From: Flavobacterium sp. 245
Lineage (GTDB): Bacteria; Bacteroidota; Bacteroidia; Flavobacteriales; Flavobacteriaceae
Length of the DNA: 64,000 bases
Reading direction: 5' to 3'
Assembly: GCF_004362055.1 (NCBI RefSeq)
Contig: NZ_SNXB01000013.1
Span: forward strand, 104,082-168,081
The position numbers were made by a program, and so were the translations under genes. The notes below the pieces were generated by a model. It made no database searches. It was not told the DNA's origin and was given only the letters and a program-made list of their open reading frames with translations. Positions 44,198 to 53,001 of the stretch are shown piece by piece. Numbering within the stretch: position 1 is the first letter of the stretch; each line of letters begins with the position of its first letter.

Positions 44198-45967
44198 ATG
44201 CTGAAATTTAAATACATCGTAATCACTTTGCTTTTTTCTGCACTAGCACACAGCGGGCCAATTATTTATGTAAATCAGGTCGGATTTGCACCAAAAAGTC
44301 CAAAAGTGGCTATCATAGGAGTTAAAGATAATCTGAATTCGGATGCAACTTTTGATCTTATTGACACTACAACAAATAAAACAGTATTTATTGGTTTCGT
44401 TGGAAAAGCGCAAAAAGTAGATGACTGGAAGCTTGGCGAATTGTACTATAAAGCCGATTTTTCTTCTTTTCAAAAAACAGGAAACTATAAAATTAGTATC
44501 CAAATTGCAGATCAAATCTATGAATCTGCCAATTTTTCGATTGAAGAAGATATTTTGGCAAAGCGAACCATTTCGTCAATTGTACATTACTATAATAAGC
44601 AAAGAGCAAATACGCCAGAAGAACTTGAAGCCGACAAAAACATGTTATTATTTGGCAGCACAAAAAGAGTTGATGTTCATGGCGGATGGTGCGACGCATC
44701 TGGCGACGTTAGCAAATATATGTCGCATTTAGCGTATGCTAATTTTGTATCGCCACAGCAAACGCCTTTAGTGACTTGGTCGCTAATTAATACATCTGAA
44801 GCAATTCCTGAAAAGCTTACGCAATGGAAAATAAAAGATTCATTAGACAATGAAGCCATTTGGGGTGCCGATTATTTAATGCGCTGTCTGTCTGATGAAG
44901 ATTATTTTTACATGATTGTCTTTAGCTATTTTGACAAAAATCCATCAGCCAGAAGAATTGTAGGGCTTAAAGCCAATAGTGTCACTACAAATGAATATCA
45001 AAGTGCTTTTCGCGAAGGCGGAGGAATGGCAATTGCGTCACTGGCCAGAATTTCACAATGGAAAAAATATGGCGATTTTACCTCTAAACAATATTTGGAC
45101 GGAGCCAAACGAGCTTATGCACATCTTTTGGCAAACAATACCAAATATGATGATGACGGAAAAGAAAATATCATTGATAATTACTGTGCCTTAATGGCGG
45201 CAACCGAATTATGGATAGCAACTAATGATGATTTCTATCAAGAAGAAGCTAGAAAATGGGCACATGCTCTTGAAGGCAAAATGACCGACAAAGGCTGGTT
45301 TAAAACTAACGAAACCGATCGTCCGTTTTGGCATGCTGCAGATGCAGGTTTGCCAATAGTAGCACTAACAAGATATTTAAAAAAAGAAAAAAATAATGAT
45401 GAGATCAAGGCAGCAAAAAATGTCATAAAAAAAGCTTTAGAATATAATTTGGCTGTCACTAATAATGTAGAAAATCCGTTTGGTTATGCTAGACAAACGT
45501 TTTTGTTTGAAAACAAATTAAAAGACGGCTTTTTTATTCCCCATGAAAACGAAACCGGCTGGTGGTGGCAAGGAGAAAATGCGAGATTAGCTTCACTCGC
45601 TACAGCAGCAATAGAAGGCGCAAAAATCATCTCTTTTCAAAAAAATGATACTGAGAAAAAATCGCTTGATCAATACGCATCACAGCAATTATCATGGATT
45701 TTAGGTTGTAACCCTTATTCTGTTTGCTTTTTATATCAATTTGGAGAAAAGAATGTTCCGTATATGCATTCAAATTACGGACATGGATCAGAAAAAGGAG
45801 GCATCTCAAACGGCATTACGGGTAAAGAAGGAAACCCCGACGGATCGGGAATCGATTTTAAAATGGATGTTGACGGAAATGATGAATGGCGCTGGACGGA
45901 ACAATGGATTCCACACTCAGCATGGTTTTTACAGGCTATTACGGCTTTGGCAGAAAATAAAAATTAG
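44198..45967 (+). CDS. Glycoside hydrolase family 9 enzyme
   Basis: The 589-aa secreted enzyme has a signal peptide, an N-terminal Ig-like CelD domain (GPIIYVNQVGFAPKSPKVAI near 20-39) and a GH9 catalytic domain. GH9 enzymes usually have DAGD; here the aspartates are Asp166 and Asp170 in CDASGD, one residue further apart. The acid is likely Glu568 in TEQWIPHSAW near the C-terminus. This fits a subgroup that may act on oligo- or amino-sugars rather than cellulose. No dockerin or T9SS sorting tail is seen. A ThuA gene follows. Confidence 0.85.
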   Translation: MLKFKYIVITLLFSALAHSGPIIYVNQVGFAPKSPKVAIIGVKDNLNSDATFDLIDTTTNKTVFIGFVGKAQKVDDWKLGELYYKADFSSFQKTGNYKISIQIADQIYESANFSIEEDILAKRTISSIVHYYNKQRANTPEELEADKNMLLFGSTKRVDVHGGWCDASGDVSKYMSHLAYANFVSPQQTPLVTWSLINTSEAIPEKLTQWKIKDSLDNEAIWGADYLMRCLSDEDYFYMIVFSYFDKNPSARRIVGLKANSVTTNEYQSAFREGGGMAIASLARISQWKKYGDFTSKQYLDGAKRAYAHLLANNTKYDDDGKENIIDNYCALMAATELWIATNDDFYQEEARKWAHALEGKMTDKGWFKTNETDRPFWHAADAGLPIVALTRYLKKEKNNDEIKAAKNVIKKALEYNLAVTNNVENPFGYARQTFLFENKLKDGFFIPHENETGWWWQGENARLASLATAAIEGAKIISFQKNDTEKKSLDQYASQQLSWILGCNPYSVCFLYQFGEKNVPYMHSNYGHGSEKGGISNGITGKEGNPDGSGIDFKMDVDGNDEWRWTEQWIPHSAWFLQAITALAENKN

Positions 45968-45998
45968 AATTTAATTAGAAACTGTATTTACTCTTCAA

Positions 45999-46772
45999 AT
46001 GAAAAATTCAATACTAGCAATTGCCTTACTGATCACGAGTTTTTTCCTTCATGGAAATAGCTTTGGACAGGCAAAAAAATCAAAATTTAAGGCTTTAGTT
46101 TTATACGAAAACGGCGGACATCATTTGCCTTTTACTTTGACGGCGAAACCTTGGCTAAACAAACTGGCAATTGACAGCAGTTTTACAATTGACTACATTG
46201 AAAATACCAAAACAATAAACGAGGCACTCTTAAAACAATATAAAGTTTTTATACAACTTGATTATCCTCCTTATACGTGGAGCGAAGACTCGATGAAAGC
46301 ATTTCAAAAATACATGACCAGCGGAAAAGGCGGCTGGGTAGGTTTGCATCATGCAACTTTACTAGGAGAATTTGACGGATACCCAATGTGGAAATGGTTT
46401 TCTGATTTTATGGGAGGAATAAAATTTGTAAATTATATTCCCACTTTTGCAAATGCCAAAGTAACGATTGAAGATAAATCACATACAGTATTGAAAGGAA
46501 TCCCTTCTCCCTTTTTAATACAAAAAGAAGAATGGTACATTTATGATAAAAGTCCGCGCGCGAATGTTCATGTTTTAGCATCGGTCGATGAATCAACTTA
46601 CGAACCTGATTCAAAAATCAAAATGGGAGATCATCCTGTAGTGTGGACAAATGATCATTTTGCTTCACGAAATATCTATATATTCATGGGACATTCTCCG
46701 GAATTATTTAAGAATGAAGCTTACACAACGCTGTTGAAAAATGCAATATTTTGGGCAGCTGGCAAAAACTGA
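45999..46772 (+). CDS. ThuA domain protein (trehalose-utilisation-like), exported
   Basis: The 257-aa protein has a signal peptide (MKNSILAIALLITSFFLHGNSFGQ) and a ThuA-like glutamine-amidotransferase-fold domain: VLYENGGHH near 34-42, LDYPPYTWSEDSMKAFQKYM near 86-105, GGWVGLHHATLLGEFDGYP near 110-128 and HPVVWTNDHF near 210. Family members act in sugar or glycan metabolism but the chemistry is not proven. It follows the GH9 gene by 31 bp. Confidence 0.85.
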   Translation: MKNSILAIALLITSFFLHGNSFGQAKKSKFKALVLYENGGHHLPFTLTAKPWLNKLAIDSSFTIDYIENTKTINEALLKQYKVFIQLDYPPYTWSEDSMKAFQKYMTSGKGGWVGLHHATLLGEFDGYPMWKWFSDFMGGIKFVNYIPTFANAKVTIEDKSHTVLKGIPSPFLIQKEEWYIYDKSPRANVHVLASVDESTYEPDSKIKMGDHPVVWTNDHFASRNIYIFMGHSPELFKNEAYTTLLKNAIFWAAGKN

Positions 46773-46795
46773 AGAATTTACTTTTACAACTTACA

Positions 46796-47986
46796 TTATA
46801 CGTTTTGTCTTTTCCTTTTTTTACTATAATTTCTTTTCCAAAATAAAAGGAAAAGAATACCCATAAATAGTACTAAAATATCTATTTTCATTATAAATGG
46901 TATTCGCATTATCTGATCATTATAATAACTTCCGCCTAGCAAAGCGCCGCATCCTATACCAATTTCCATAGAAATATACATGGTTGCAATTGCTTTTCCA
47001 CGATGTTCCGGCTGACTTAGATCGATCGTCCATGCATTTATTGCGGGCGACAATATGCCAGTACCCATTCCGTAAAGCGCGGCACCAGCAAGCATGATAT
47101 TTAATTCTTTTCCTTCACTGATTACAAATAATGCAACCGAAGTTATTATTAATCCAATCAAGATAACATTTGTACGCCCGTATCTGTCAGAAACTTTTCC
47201 AGCTCCAAACCTTACTAGAACTGATGCAATTGTAAAGGCCGTAAAAAATACGCCTTTGTTTTGAGCCCCCAGATGTTGGCTCCAATCCGGAATCAATGTC
47301 AAAATTAAACCATATGCTGTATAAGAGAAAAATGTAATGACTCCTGCAGGAAGCGCTCCAACATCAATAATATCCTTTCGGCTAAGATAGAACATGGATT
47401 TATGAAGCTTTTCTTTTACCGCCAAAGTTTCTTTCATATTCATTACAATAACAATAGATAAAAAAGCAAGAAAAGAAGAACTGTAAAACATAACCTCGAT
47501 ACCAAAAGCATTCACAACCATTCCGCCAATTGCAGGTCCTAACGCACCTCCAATACTAAAACATAAACCATGCAAACCTAATGCTTCTCCCCAACGTTCC
47601 TGAGGAATAATATCAGCAACATATGCTGATGTTGCTGTAGGTTTAAATCCTGTCGAGAAACCGTGTACTAATCGTAAAAATAGAAATCCAGAAACGGAAC
47701 TTAATATGGGATATAAAAAGCCGCAGATCACACAAACAGTAGATCCCACTGCCATTACCGGAACCCTTCCCCATTTGTCAGTAAGTTTTCCGCTAAAAGG
47801 GCGTGATATTCCAGCCGTAAGCGTAAACAATGAAATAATAAAACCTTTATACTCTGCTCCACCTAAACTGCTTAAATAACTAGGAAGTTCTGGTATAATC
47901 ATATTAAAACTTGACGAGAACAAAAGCGAACTCATACAAAGTAAAATAAATTGAAGGGTATAAATAGATTTTTTATTTTGGACCAT
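46796..47986 (-). CDS. Major facilitator superfamily transporter
   Basis: The 396-aa protein has 12 predicted helices and the MFS loop motif GKLTDKWGRVPV near 66-77, with GKVSDRYGRTNV near 257 in the second half. It resembles drug/sugar efflux members; substrate is unknown. It converges with the ThuA gene at a 23-bp gap and faces no obvious operon partner. Confidence 0.85.
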   Translation of the reverse strand: MVQNKKSIYTLQFILLCMSSLLFSSSFNMIIPELPSYLSSLGGAEYKGFIISLFTLTAGISRPFSGKLTDKWGRVPVMAVGSTVCVICGFLYPILSSVSGFLFLRLVHGFSTGFKPTATSAYVADIIPQERWGEALGLHGLCFSIGGALGPAIGGMVVNAFGIEVMFYSSSFLAFLSIVIVMNMKETLAVKEKLHKSMFYLSRKDIIDVGALPAGVITFFSYTAYGLILTLIPDWSQHLGAQNKGVFFTAFTIASVLVRFGAGKVSDRYGRTNVILIGLIITSVALFVISEGKELNIMLAGAALYGMGTGILSPAINAWTIDLSQPEHRGKAIATMYISMEIGIGCGALLGGSYYNDQIMRIPFIMKIDILVLFMGILFLLFWKRNYSKKRKRQNV

Positions 47987-48183
47987 TGTCAGGTTATTAG
48001 AATATTTTCTGCAAAAGAAAAAAGGAATAATTTGCGATGCAAATATACTTTTCTATTCTAATAAAATCTGGGAAATCTGTTGGAAATAACGAACTAAAAA
48101 ACTACTCTGATATTTAAATATATCGGTATTAAATCAATTATACAAAATTATAAATAACCAGAATTTAAACCCTCCAGAAATAA

Positions 48184-49164
48184 TTAATCAGCTTTAAAAT
48201 CTAAAGAATCTTTACAGGTTTTAAAAAATGTATAGGCCCTTTTCTCTGCATAGGAGTAAGTTGAATTTCGCAACGGAAAAGCGCAGTGTCCTCCATATTT
48301 TGGAGTTTCCAGATAAACATATTGGCTTTCTTTAGCAATTGCTCTAGGATAACATCTTTCTCCTAAAAAAGGATCATCCAGAGAATTAATAATTAAAACC
48401 GGAGTGGTGATATTTTTAAGAGAAAATTCGGGAGAAACACGCTCATAATAATCGGCTCGGCTCGCAAAACCATGCAGTGGAGCAGTAAAATACTGATCAA
48501 CTTCATCAAAAGTAGAAATATTGTCAATTTGATCACTATTTATAAAGTCAGGAAACTGTGTCGCCTTATGTTTGAGCTTTCTTTTAATATCAATAGTAAA
48601 ATTCTTTAAATAAACTCTGTTGAAGCCTTGCTTAAGAACTTCGGCACTTGTTGCAATATGAGTTGGCACTGAAATAGAAACACCACCTTTTATTCGCTCA
48701 TCAATTTTTGTCCATCCAAAATAATTCAGAAGCTGCACACCTCCCATTGAATATCCGATATAAACATCTTCAAATCCTTTTTTCAAAACAAACTGAACTA
48801 CCGCCTCTAGATCATCTACTGCACCATGATGGTACAGCCTTGGCAGGCGGTTCATTTCTCCTCCGCAGGTACGGTTATTCCAAGCAAAAACAGAAAATTT
48901 TTTCTGTTGAAAATAAGCTGCACAGCTATTATTGTAAGTTCTTCGGGAATCCCCTTCTAAACCATGGCATAAAATCACTGCTTTTTTAGGATCATCAATA
49001 ATAAAATCGATATTGATAAAATCGCCATCCATCAACTCTAATTTTTCTCTAGTATATCCGGGAACTTCGAACTTTTTAAACAAAGCGGCATAAATAGTAG
49101 AAACATGCCTGTTCCGATACATAATACTAGGTAAATCATATTCTGATTGTTCAATTACTGGCAT
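48184..49164 (-). CDS. YheT-family alpha/beta hydrolase
   Basis: The 326-aa hydrolase shows LCHGLEGDSRRTY near 85-97 (oxyanion region), the nucleophile GYSMGG near 157-162 and YGGHCAFPL near 295 with the catalytic His. It matches the YheT group, whose substrates are lipids or esters. It lies downstream of the tRNA operon on the same strand but past that operon's terminator. Confidence 0.87.
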   Translation of the reverse strand: MPVIEQSEYDLPSIMYRNRHVSTIYAALFKKFEVPGYTREKLELMDGDFINIDFIIDDPKKAVILCHGLEGDSRRTYNNSCAAYFQQKKFSVFAWNNRTCGGEMNRLPRLYHHGAVDDLEAVVQFVLKKGFEDVYIGYSMGGVQLLNYFGWTKIDERIKGGVSISVPTHIATSAEVLKQGFNRVYLKNFTIDIKRKLKHKATQFPDFINSDQIDNISTFDEVDQYFTAPLHGFASRADYYERVSPEFSLKNITTPVLIINSLDDPFLGERCYPRAIAKESQYVYLETPKYGGHCAFPLRNSTYSYAEKRAYTFFKTCKDSLDFKAD

Positions 49165-49350
49165 GATAAAAAGATTTTGGTGCGTTATACAAATCTACTA
49201 AATCAATCAATATGTAATTTAAAACTGTCTTTTTTATTTTGTTTTTGTGAATTATTATTTAAAAGATGTTTTATCAGTCCTTGTTTTCATGCGCGAAAGG
49301 TAAATGAAATAAGGAAATATCTATTGTTTAGGAAGTAGTATAAAACAAAA

Positions 49351-49372
49351 AAGCCACTCAATTGAGTGGCTT
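49351..49372 (-). terminator. Terminator of the tRNA operon
   Basis: An exact 22-bp palindrome with 11-bp arms (AAGCCACTCAA and complement) runs on the minus strand into TTTTTTGTTTT, 4 bp past the tRNA-Arg gene. Confidence 0.85.
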
Positions 49373-49376
49373 CTTG

Positions 49377-49450
49377 TGATCCCAGAAGGATTCGAACCTT
49401 CGACCTACGCATTAGAAGTGCGTTGCTCTATCCAGCTGAGCTATGGAACC
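49377..49450 (-). tRNA. tRNA-Arg (anticodon UCU)
   Basis: The 74-nt minus-strand gene folds as a cloverleaf: acceptor GGUUCCA/UGGGAUC, anticodon loop CUUCUAA giving UCU, and T-loop GGUUCGAAUCC. It is the last of three tandem tRNAs. Confidence 0.93.
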
Positions 49451-49482
49451 ATTTGTTTTAAAACTTTATGGTAAAGTTTCTG

Positions 49483-49557
49483 TCGGGGTGGCAGGATTCG
49501 AACCTGCGGCCTCCTGCTCCCAAAGCAGGCGCGATAACCGGGCTACGCTACACCCCG
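49483..49557 (-). tRNA. tRNA-Pro (anticodon UGG)
   Basis: The 75-nt minus-strand gene has acceptor CGGGGUG/CACCCCG, anticodon loop with UGG and T-loop GGUUCGAAUCC. It lies between tRNA-Ser and tRNA-Arg. Confidence 0.93.
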
Positions 49558-49572
49558 AAGGCAAAATTTAAG

Positions 49573-49656
49573 CGGAGAGACAGGGACTCGAACCCTGGCG
49601 ACGGTTACCCGTCGACAGATTAGCAATCTGCTCCATTACCGCTCTGGCACCTCTCC
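49573..49656 (-). tRNA. tRNA-Ser (anticodon GCU)
   Basis: The 84-nt minus-strand gene has acceptor GGAGAGG/UCUCUCC, anticodon GCU in AUUGCUAAU, and a long variable arm, as expected of tRNA-Ser. It is transcribed first of the three tRNAs. Confidence 0.93.
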
Positions 49657-49688
49657 AAGCTCAAGAAACGTGTTCTGTTTTGCGGTTG

Positions 49689-49719
49689 CAAATGTAAGAC
49701 AACATTCCATATCTCACAA
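49689..49719 (-). promoter_or_regulatory. Promoter of tRNA operon
   Basis: On the minus strand TTG (49719-49717) is followed after 20 bp by TACATTTG (49696-49689), fitting TTG / TAnnTTTG, about 32 bp before the tRNA-Ser 5' end. Confidence 0.8.
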
Positions 49720-49838
49720 CTATTTTTACGCTTTTTTTAAAGTTTTTTTCATCTTTTTTCTAAAACACTTCACAATCAAACGAATAGAATTAACAAAAAT
49801 TTGATCTTAAATTTAAAATCACCCTATTTGACACAAAA

Positions 49839-49869
49839 TTTGAATTTATTCAAATAAAGAGTAAATTTG
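49839..49869 (+). promoter_or_regulatory. Thiolase promoter with palindrome in the spacer
   Basis: TTG (49840-49842), a 19-bp spacer and TAAATTTG (49862-49869) fit the Bacteroidota consensus. An inverted repeat TTTGAA-TTTA-TTCAAA (49839-49854) overlaps the -33 region and could be an operator. Confidence 0.7.
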
Positions 49870-49893
49870 CTAGATAACTAATATTAACAGAAA

Positions 49894-51072
49894 ATGAACA
49901 AAAGAGTTGTGATTGTTTCTGCCGTTAGAACACCTATCGGAAGTTTCATGGGAGGGTTATCTACCGTACCCGCACCAAAATTAGGCGCTGCCGCTATTAA
50001 AGGAGCCCTTTCTAAAATTAACCTTGACCCAAAATTAGTTGATGAAGTTTTCATGGGGAACGTAATCCAAGCAGGCGTTGGACAAGCTCCGGCTCGTCAG
50101 GCCGCACTTTTTGCAGGATTATCAGAAGAAGTTGCTGCGACAACAGTAAACAAAGTCTGTGCCTCTGGAATGAAAGCTGTAATGTTTGGCGCACAGGCAA
50201 TCGCATGCGGAGATGCTGAAATTGTAGTGGCTGGCGGAATGGAAAGCATGAGCTTAATTCCACACTATGTACAAATGCGTGCCGGAAACAAATTTGGTCC
50301 AGCAACAATGCTTGACGGAATGCAAAAAGATGGTTTGACAGATGCTTACGATAACAACGCAATGGGAGTTTGCGCTGATTTATGTGCAACTGAATACAAC
50401 ATTAGTCGTGAAGAACAGGATAATTTTGCTATTCAGTCTTATGAGAGAAGCGCAAAAGCCTGGGATGCTGGAAAATTTGACAATGAAGTTGTTCCTGTTG
50501 AAGTACCACAAAGACGTGGCGAACCGATTATATTTTCAAAAGACGAAGAATATACCAACGTTAAATTAGATAAAATTCCTTCATTAAGTGCCGTTTTCAC
50601 AAAAGACGGAACGGTTACTGCAGCAAATGCTTCAACCATTAATGATGGAGCTGCCGCTTTAATTTTAATGTCTGAAGAAAAAGCAAATGCATTAGGCCTA
50701 AAACCACTTGCCTACATAAAAGGTTATGCCGATGCAGCTCAAGAACCAAAATGGTTTACGACAAGCCCTGCAAAAGCATTGCCAAAAGCATTAGACAAAG
50801 CAGGAATTTCAATTTCAGATGTAGATTATTTCGAATTCAACGAAGCATTTTCTGTGGTTGGTCTCGCCAATTCAAAAATCTTAAATTTAGATAACGATAA
50901 AGTAAACGTAAACGGTGGTGCAGTATCTTTAGGACATCCTCTTGGTTGTTCAGGAGCAAGAATCATCGTAACTTTGCTAAATGTTTTAGAACAAAACAAT
51001 GCAAAAACCGGAGCCGCTGCAATTTGTAATGGTGGTGGTGGTGCATCCGCAATTGTTATCGAAAGAGCTTAA
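49894..51072 (+). CDS. Acetyl-CoA C-acyltransferase (thiolase)
   Basis: The 392-aa thiolase condenses two acyl-CoA units or cleaves 3-ketoacyl-CoA. Cys89 in NKVCASGMK is the acylation nucleophile, NEAFSVV near 318, GHPLGCSG near 350 with His and Cys catalytic/lid residues, and CNGGGGASA at the end are present. Acetoacetyl-CoA versus longer chain cleavage cannot be told from sequence. It has a consensus promoter and an intrinsic terminator, so it is probably monocistronic. Confidence 0.93.
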   Translation: MNKRVVIVSAVRTPIGSFMGGLSTVPAPKLGAAAIKGALSKINLDPKLVDEVFMGNVIQAGVGQAPARQAALFAGLSEEVAATTVNKVCASGMKAVMFGAQAIACGDAEIVVAGGMESMSLIPHYVQMRAGNKFGPATMLDGMQKDGLTDAYDNNAMGVCADLCATEYNISREEQDNFAIQSYERSAKAWDAGKFDNEVVPVEVPQRRGEPIIFSKDEEYTNVKLDKIPSLSAVFTKDGTVTAANASTINDGAAALILMSEEKANALGLKPLAYIKGYADAAQEPKWFTTSPAKALPKALDKAGISISDVDYFEFNEAFSVVGLANSKILNLDNDKVNVNGGAVSLGHPLGCSGARIIVTLLNVLEQNNAKTGAAAICNGGGGASAIVIERA

Positions 51073-51086
51073 ATACTATTAAAACA

Positions 51087-51118
51087 AAATAGGAGTTATT
51101 GATTTAACTCCTATTTTT
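51087..51118 (+). terminator. Terminator after the thiolase gene
   Basis: Perfect 12-bp arms (AAATAGGAGTTA and complement) surround a 6-nt loop and end in a T-run. Confidence 0.9.
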
Positions 51119-51138
51119 CAACTTATAAATTACCCTAA

Positions 51139-51900
51139 ATGTTCGGAATTTGCAATTTAGCCATAGTACCCGTTCGAGCCGAAGCTAGTGACAGAAGTGA
51201 AATCGTTACACAACTTTTGTTTGGCGAGCACATCGAAATTTTAGAACGCCATAATCAATGGGCCCGAATAAAAATTCAGTTTGATGACTATGAAGGCTGG
51301 GTAGATTCTAAACAATATCAGGTAATTTCTGAAGCCAATTATAATCAGTTAAGCAAAGAGGCTATTATTTTGAATGCTGATTTGATTGATTATATAACTG
51401 CGCCAGATAATTTATTGCTACCAATTCCGCTTGGCGCTTCCCTAACTTTTCTAAATAATAACGAAATCAATATTTCTAATTTTGATTTTGAAGGAACAAA
51501 AACCAGCGGCATAAAACCTAAAAGCGCTCTTATAAGTACCGCATTTATGTATTTGAATGCGCCTTATTTATGGGGCGGAAAAACTCCTTTTGGAATTGAC
51601 TGCTCAGGGTTTACCCAGATGGTTTACAAACTAAATGGCTATAAAATTCATCGCGACGCCTCACAGCAAGCGCTTGACGGCGAACCTTTAAGTTTTATTG
51701 AAGAAAGCGAGCCGGGAGATTTGGCCTTTTTTGATAACGACGAAGGAAACATCATTCACGTCGGAATCATTATGGAAAACAATTACATCATTCACGCAAG
51801 TGGAAAAGTACGTATCGATCGTTTAGATCATACCGGAATTTACAATCCGGAAATAAATAAGCATACTCACAAACTTCGTGTGATTAAGAAGATTATTTAG
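51139..51900 (+). CDS. NlpC/P60-family peptidase with SH3-like N-terminus
   Basis: The 253-aa protein has an N-terminal SH3-like region (EIVTQLLFGEHIEILERHNQWARIKI near 22-47) and a C-terminal NlpC/P60 domain with the catalytic Cys in DCSGFTQMVYKL near 155 and His in HVGIIM near 213. It should cleave peptidoglycan stem peptides, for example gamma-D-Glu-diaminopimelate. I see no signal peptide, so it may work on recycled muropeptides or have an uncommon export route. Confidence 0.87.
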   Translation: MFGICNLAIVPVRAEASDRSEIVTQLLFGEHIEILERHNQWARIKIQFDDYEGWVDSKQYQVISEANYNQLSKEAIILNADLIDYITAPDNLLLPIPLGASLTFLNNNEINISNFDFEGTKTSGIKPKSALISTAFMYLNAPYLWGGKTPFGIDCSGFTQMVYKLNGYKIHRDASQQALDGEPLSFIEESEPGDLAFFDNDEGNIIHVGIIMENNYIIHASGKVRIDRLDHTGIYNPEINKHTHKLRVIKKII

Positions 51901-51905
51901 TTTTT

Positions 51906-52032
51906 AGCCACAGATTAAAGGATTAAAATGATTTTAAAATCTGTGTTAATCTGTGAAATCAGTGGCAAAAAAAAAAAAAAATCCGCGATAATCCGCGTTT
52001 TCGCATGCGAATCCGTGTCATCCGCGTGCCAT
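51906..52032. repeat. Hairpin repeat composite, family E, copy 1
   Basis: GCCACAGATTAAAGGATTAA at the left pairs with TTAATCTGTGAAATCAGTGGC on the right in imperfect form. A run of 15 A's follows (51967-51981), then ATCCGCGATAATCCGCG and ATCCGTGTCATCCGCG direct units. The gap separates the convergent NlpC and AraC genes. Confidence 0.7.
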
Positions 52033-52036
52033 TTTA

Positions 52037-52882
52037 TCACGCACTAATTCGAATCGTTTTCCTAAACTCAGAAGGACTATTCCCTCTTTGCTTCTTAAAG
52101 AATTTATTAAAGTGACTTTCATCCGTAAAGCCAAATTCATACGCAATTTCATTAATTCGTTTATCACTGAATTGCAAACGATGCTCGATCAGTTTCGTTT
52201 TATAATTGCTAATATATTGTTGCATCGTTTCGCTGGCATGCTTCTTAAAATAGCGCCCTAAATAAGTATTCGAAATTCCGAAATAATCACTTATTGACTC
52301 CGCTTTAATTTTCTCCGGATAGTAAATATTATTCTGAATATATTGCAAAATATCCATTGCTTTTCCTTCCGTTCCAACATTCACCTGTTCAGGCAAATAC
52401 TTCGCAATATTTCTAGCCACAATAATAATCAGTGTATTAACCAGTTGCTGAATCAATTCCTGATTGTAAACATCTTTATCCTGATGTTCACGACAGATTG
52501 CTTCAATCATCACTTTTACCAAACACTTATCGGCATCATTCTTCAAAATACAACCCGGCTGATGATTCGCATTCTGCAGAATATATTCTAAACGCTGAAT
52601 ATTTTCATTTTGCAGACTCGAGTTCTTCAAATAAATATCATTAAATCTCAAAAAGAAAAACTTCGTTTTCGTCTCAATCGTAAAATTATGACAATCGTCA
52701 GGCGTCAATAAAAACATATGTCCCGCATCATATTCAAAAATATTTTTGTTGATGCATTGTGAACCAGTTCCTCCCAAAATATAAACCAATTCAAAGAAAT
52801 TATGACGATCTCCCACATCCGGATATTCATCCAGAGTTTCAAAGGAAACGGTAAACGGCTCGTATAAATTTTCTTTTTTCAT
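52037..52882 (-). CDS. AraC-family transcriptional regulator
   Basis: The 281-aa regulator has an N-terminal cupin-like ligand region (YDAGHMFLLTPDDCHNF) and C-terminal HTH repeats with KTKLIEHRLQFSDKRINEIAYEFGFTDESHFNKFFKKQRGNSPSEFR. The ATG at 52882 is preferred; the longer in-frame start 21 codons upstream would cover the promoter. Its divergent placement before the aldo/keto reductase suggests it controls that gene cluster; the ligand is unknown. Confidence 0.9.
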   Translation of the reverse strand: MKKENLYEPFTVSFETLDEYPDVGDRHNFFELVYILGGTGSQCINKNIFEYDAGHMFLLTPDDCHNFTIETKTKFFFLRFNDIYLKNSSLQNENIQRLEYILQNANHQPGCILKNDADKCLVKVMIEAICREHQDKDVYNQELIQQLVNTLIIIVARNIAKYLPEQVNVGTEGKAMDILQYIQNNIYYPEKIKAESISDYFGISNTYLGRYFKKHASETMQQYISNYKTKLIEHRLQFSDKRINEIAYEFGFTDESHFNKFFKKQRGNSPSEFRKTIRISA

Positions 52883-52905
52883 GAGATGTAAATTATTTGA
52901 AGTTG

Positions 52906-52967
52906 CAAATTTACATAAAAAAGACAAATATATACAAGTTAACACTCTTAAAAATGGTATAATTTTG
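52906..52967. promoter_or_regulatory. Divergent promoters of AraC and aldo/keto reductase genes
   Basis: On the minus strand TTG (52937-52935), 21 bp, TAAATTTG (52913-52906) fits the consensus for the regulator. On the plus strand TAATTTTG (52960-52967) is a full -7 box 34 bp before the reductase gene. The two would be close enough for shared control. Confidence 0.65.
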
Positions 52968-53001
52968 CCAAGTGAAATTTAAGATTTAAAAATACAACAT
53001 T

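Noticed and set aside
49147..49338. Plus-strand open frame before the tRNA genes
   Set aside because: It is a low-complexity frame that starts antisense to the hydrolase gene, with no protein-like features.
51967..51981. Run of 15 A's as a possible sequencing or frameshift site
   Set aside because: It is intergenic within a repeat and affects no gene.
52883..52945. N-terminal extension of the AraC regulator
   Set aside because: It overlaps the predicted -7 box and would place translation upstream of transcription start.
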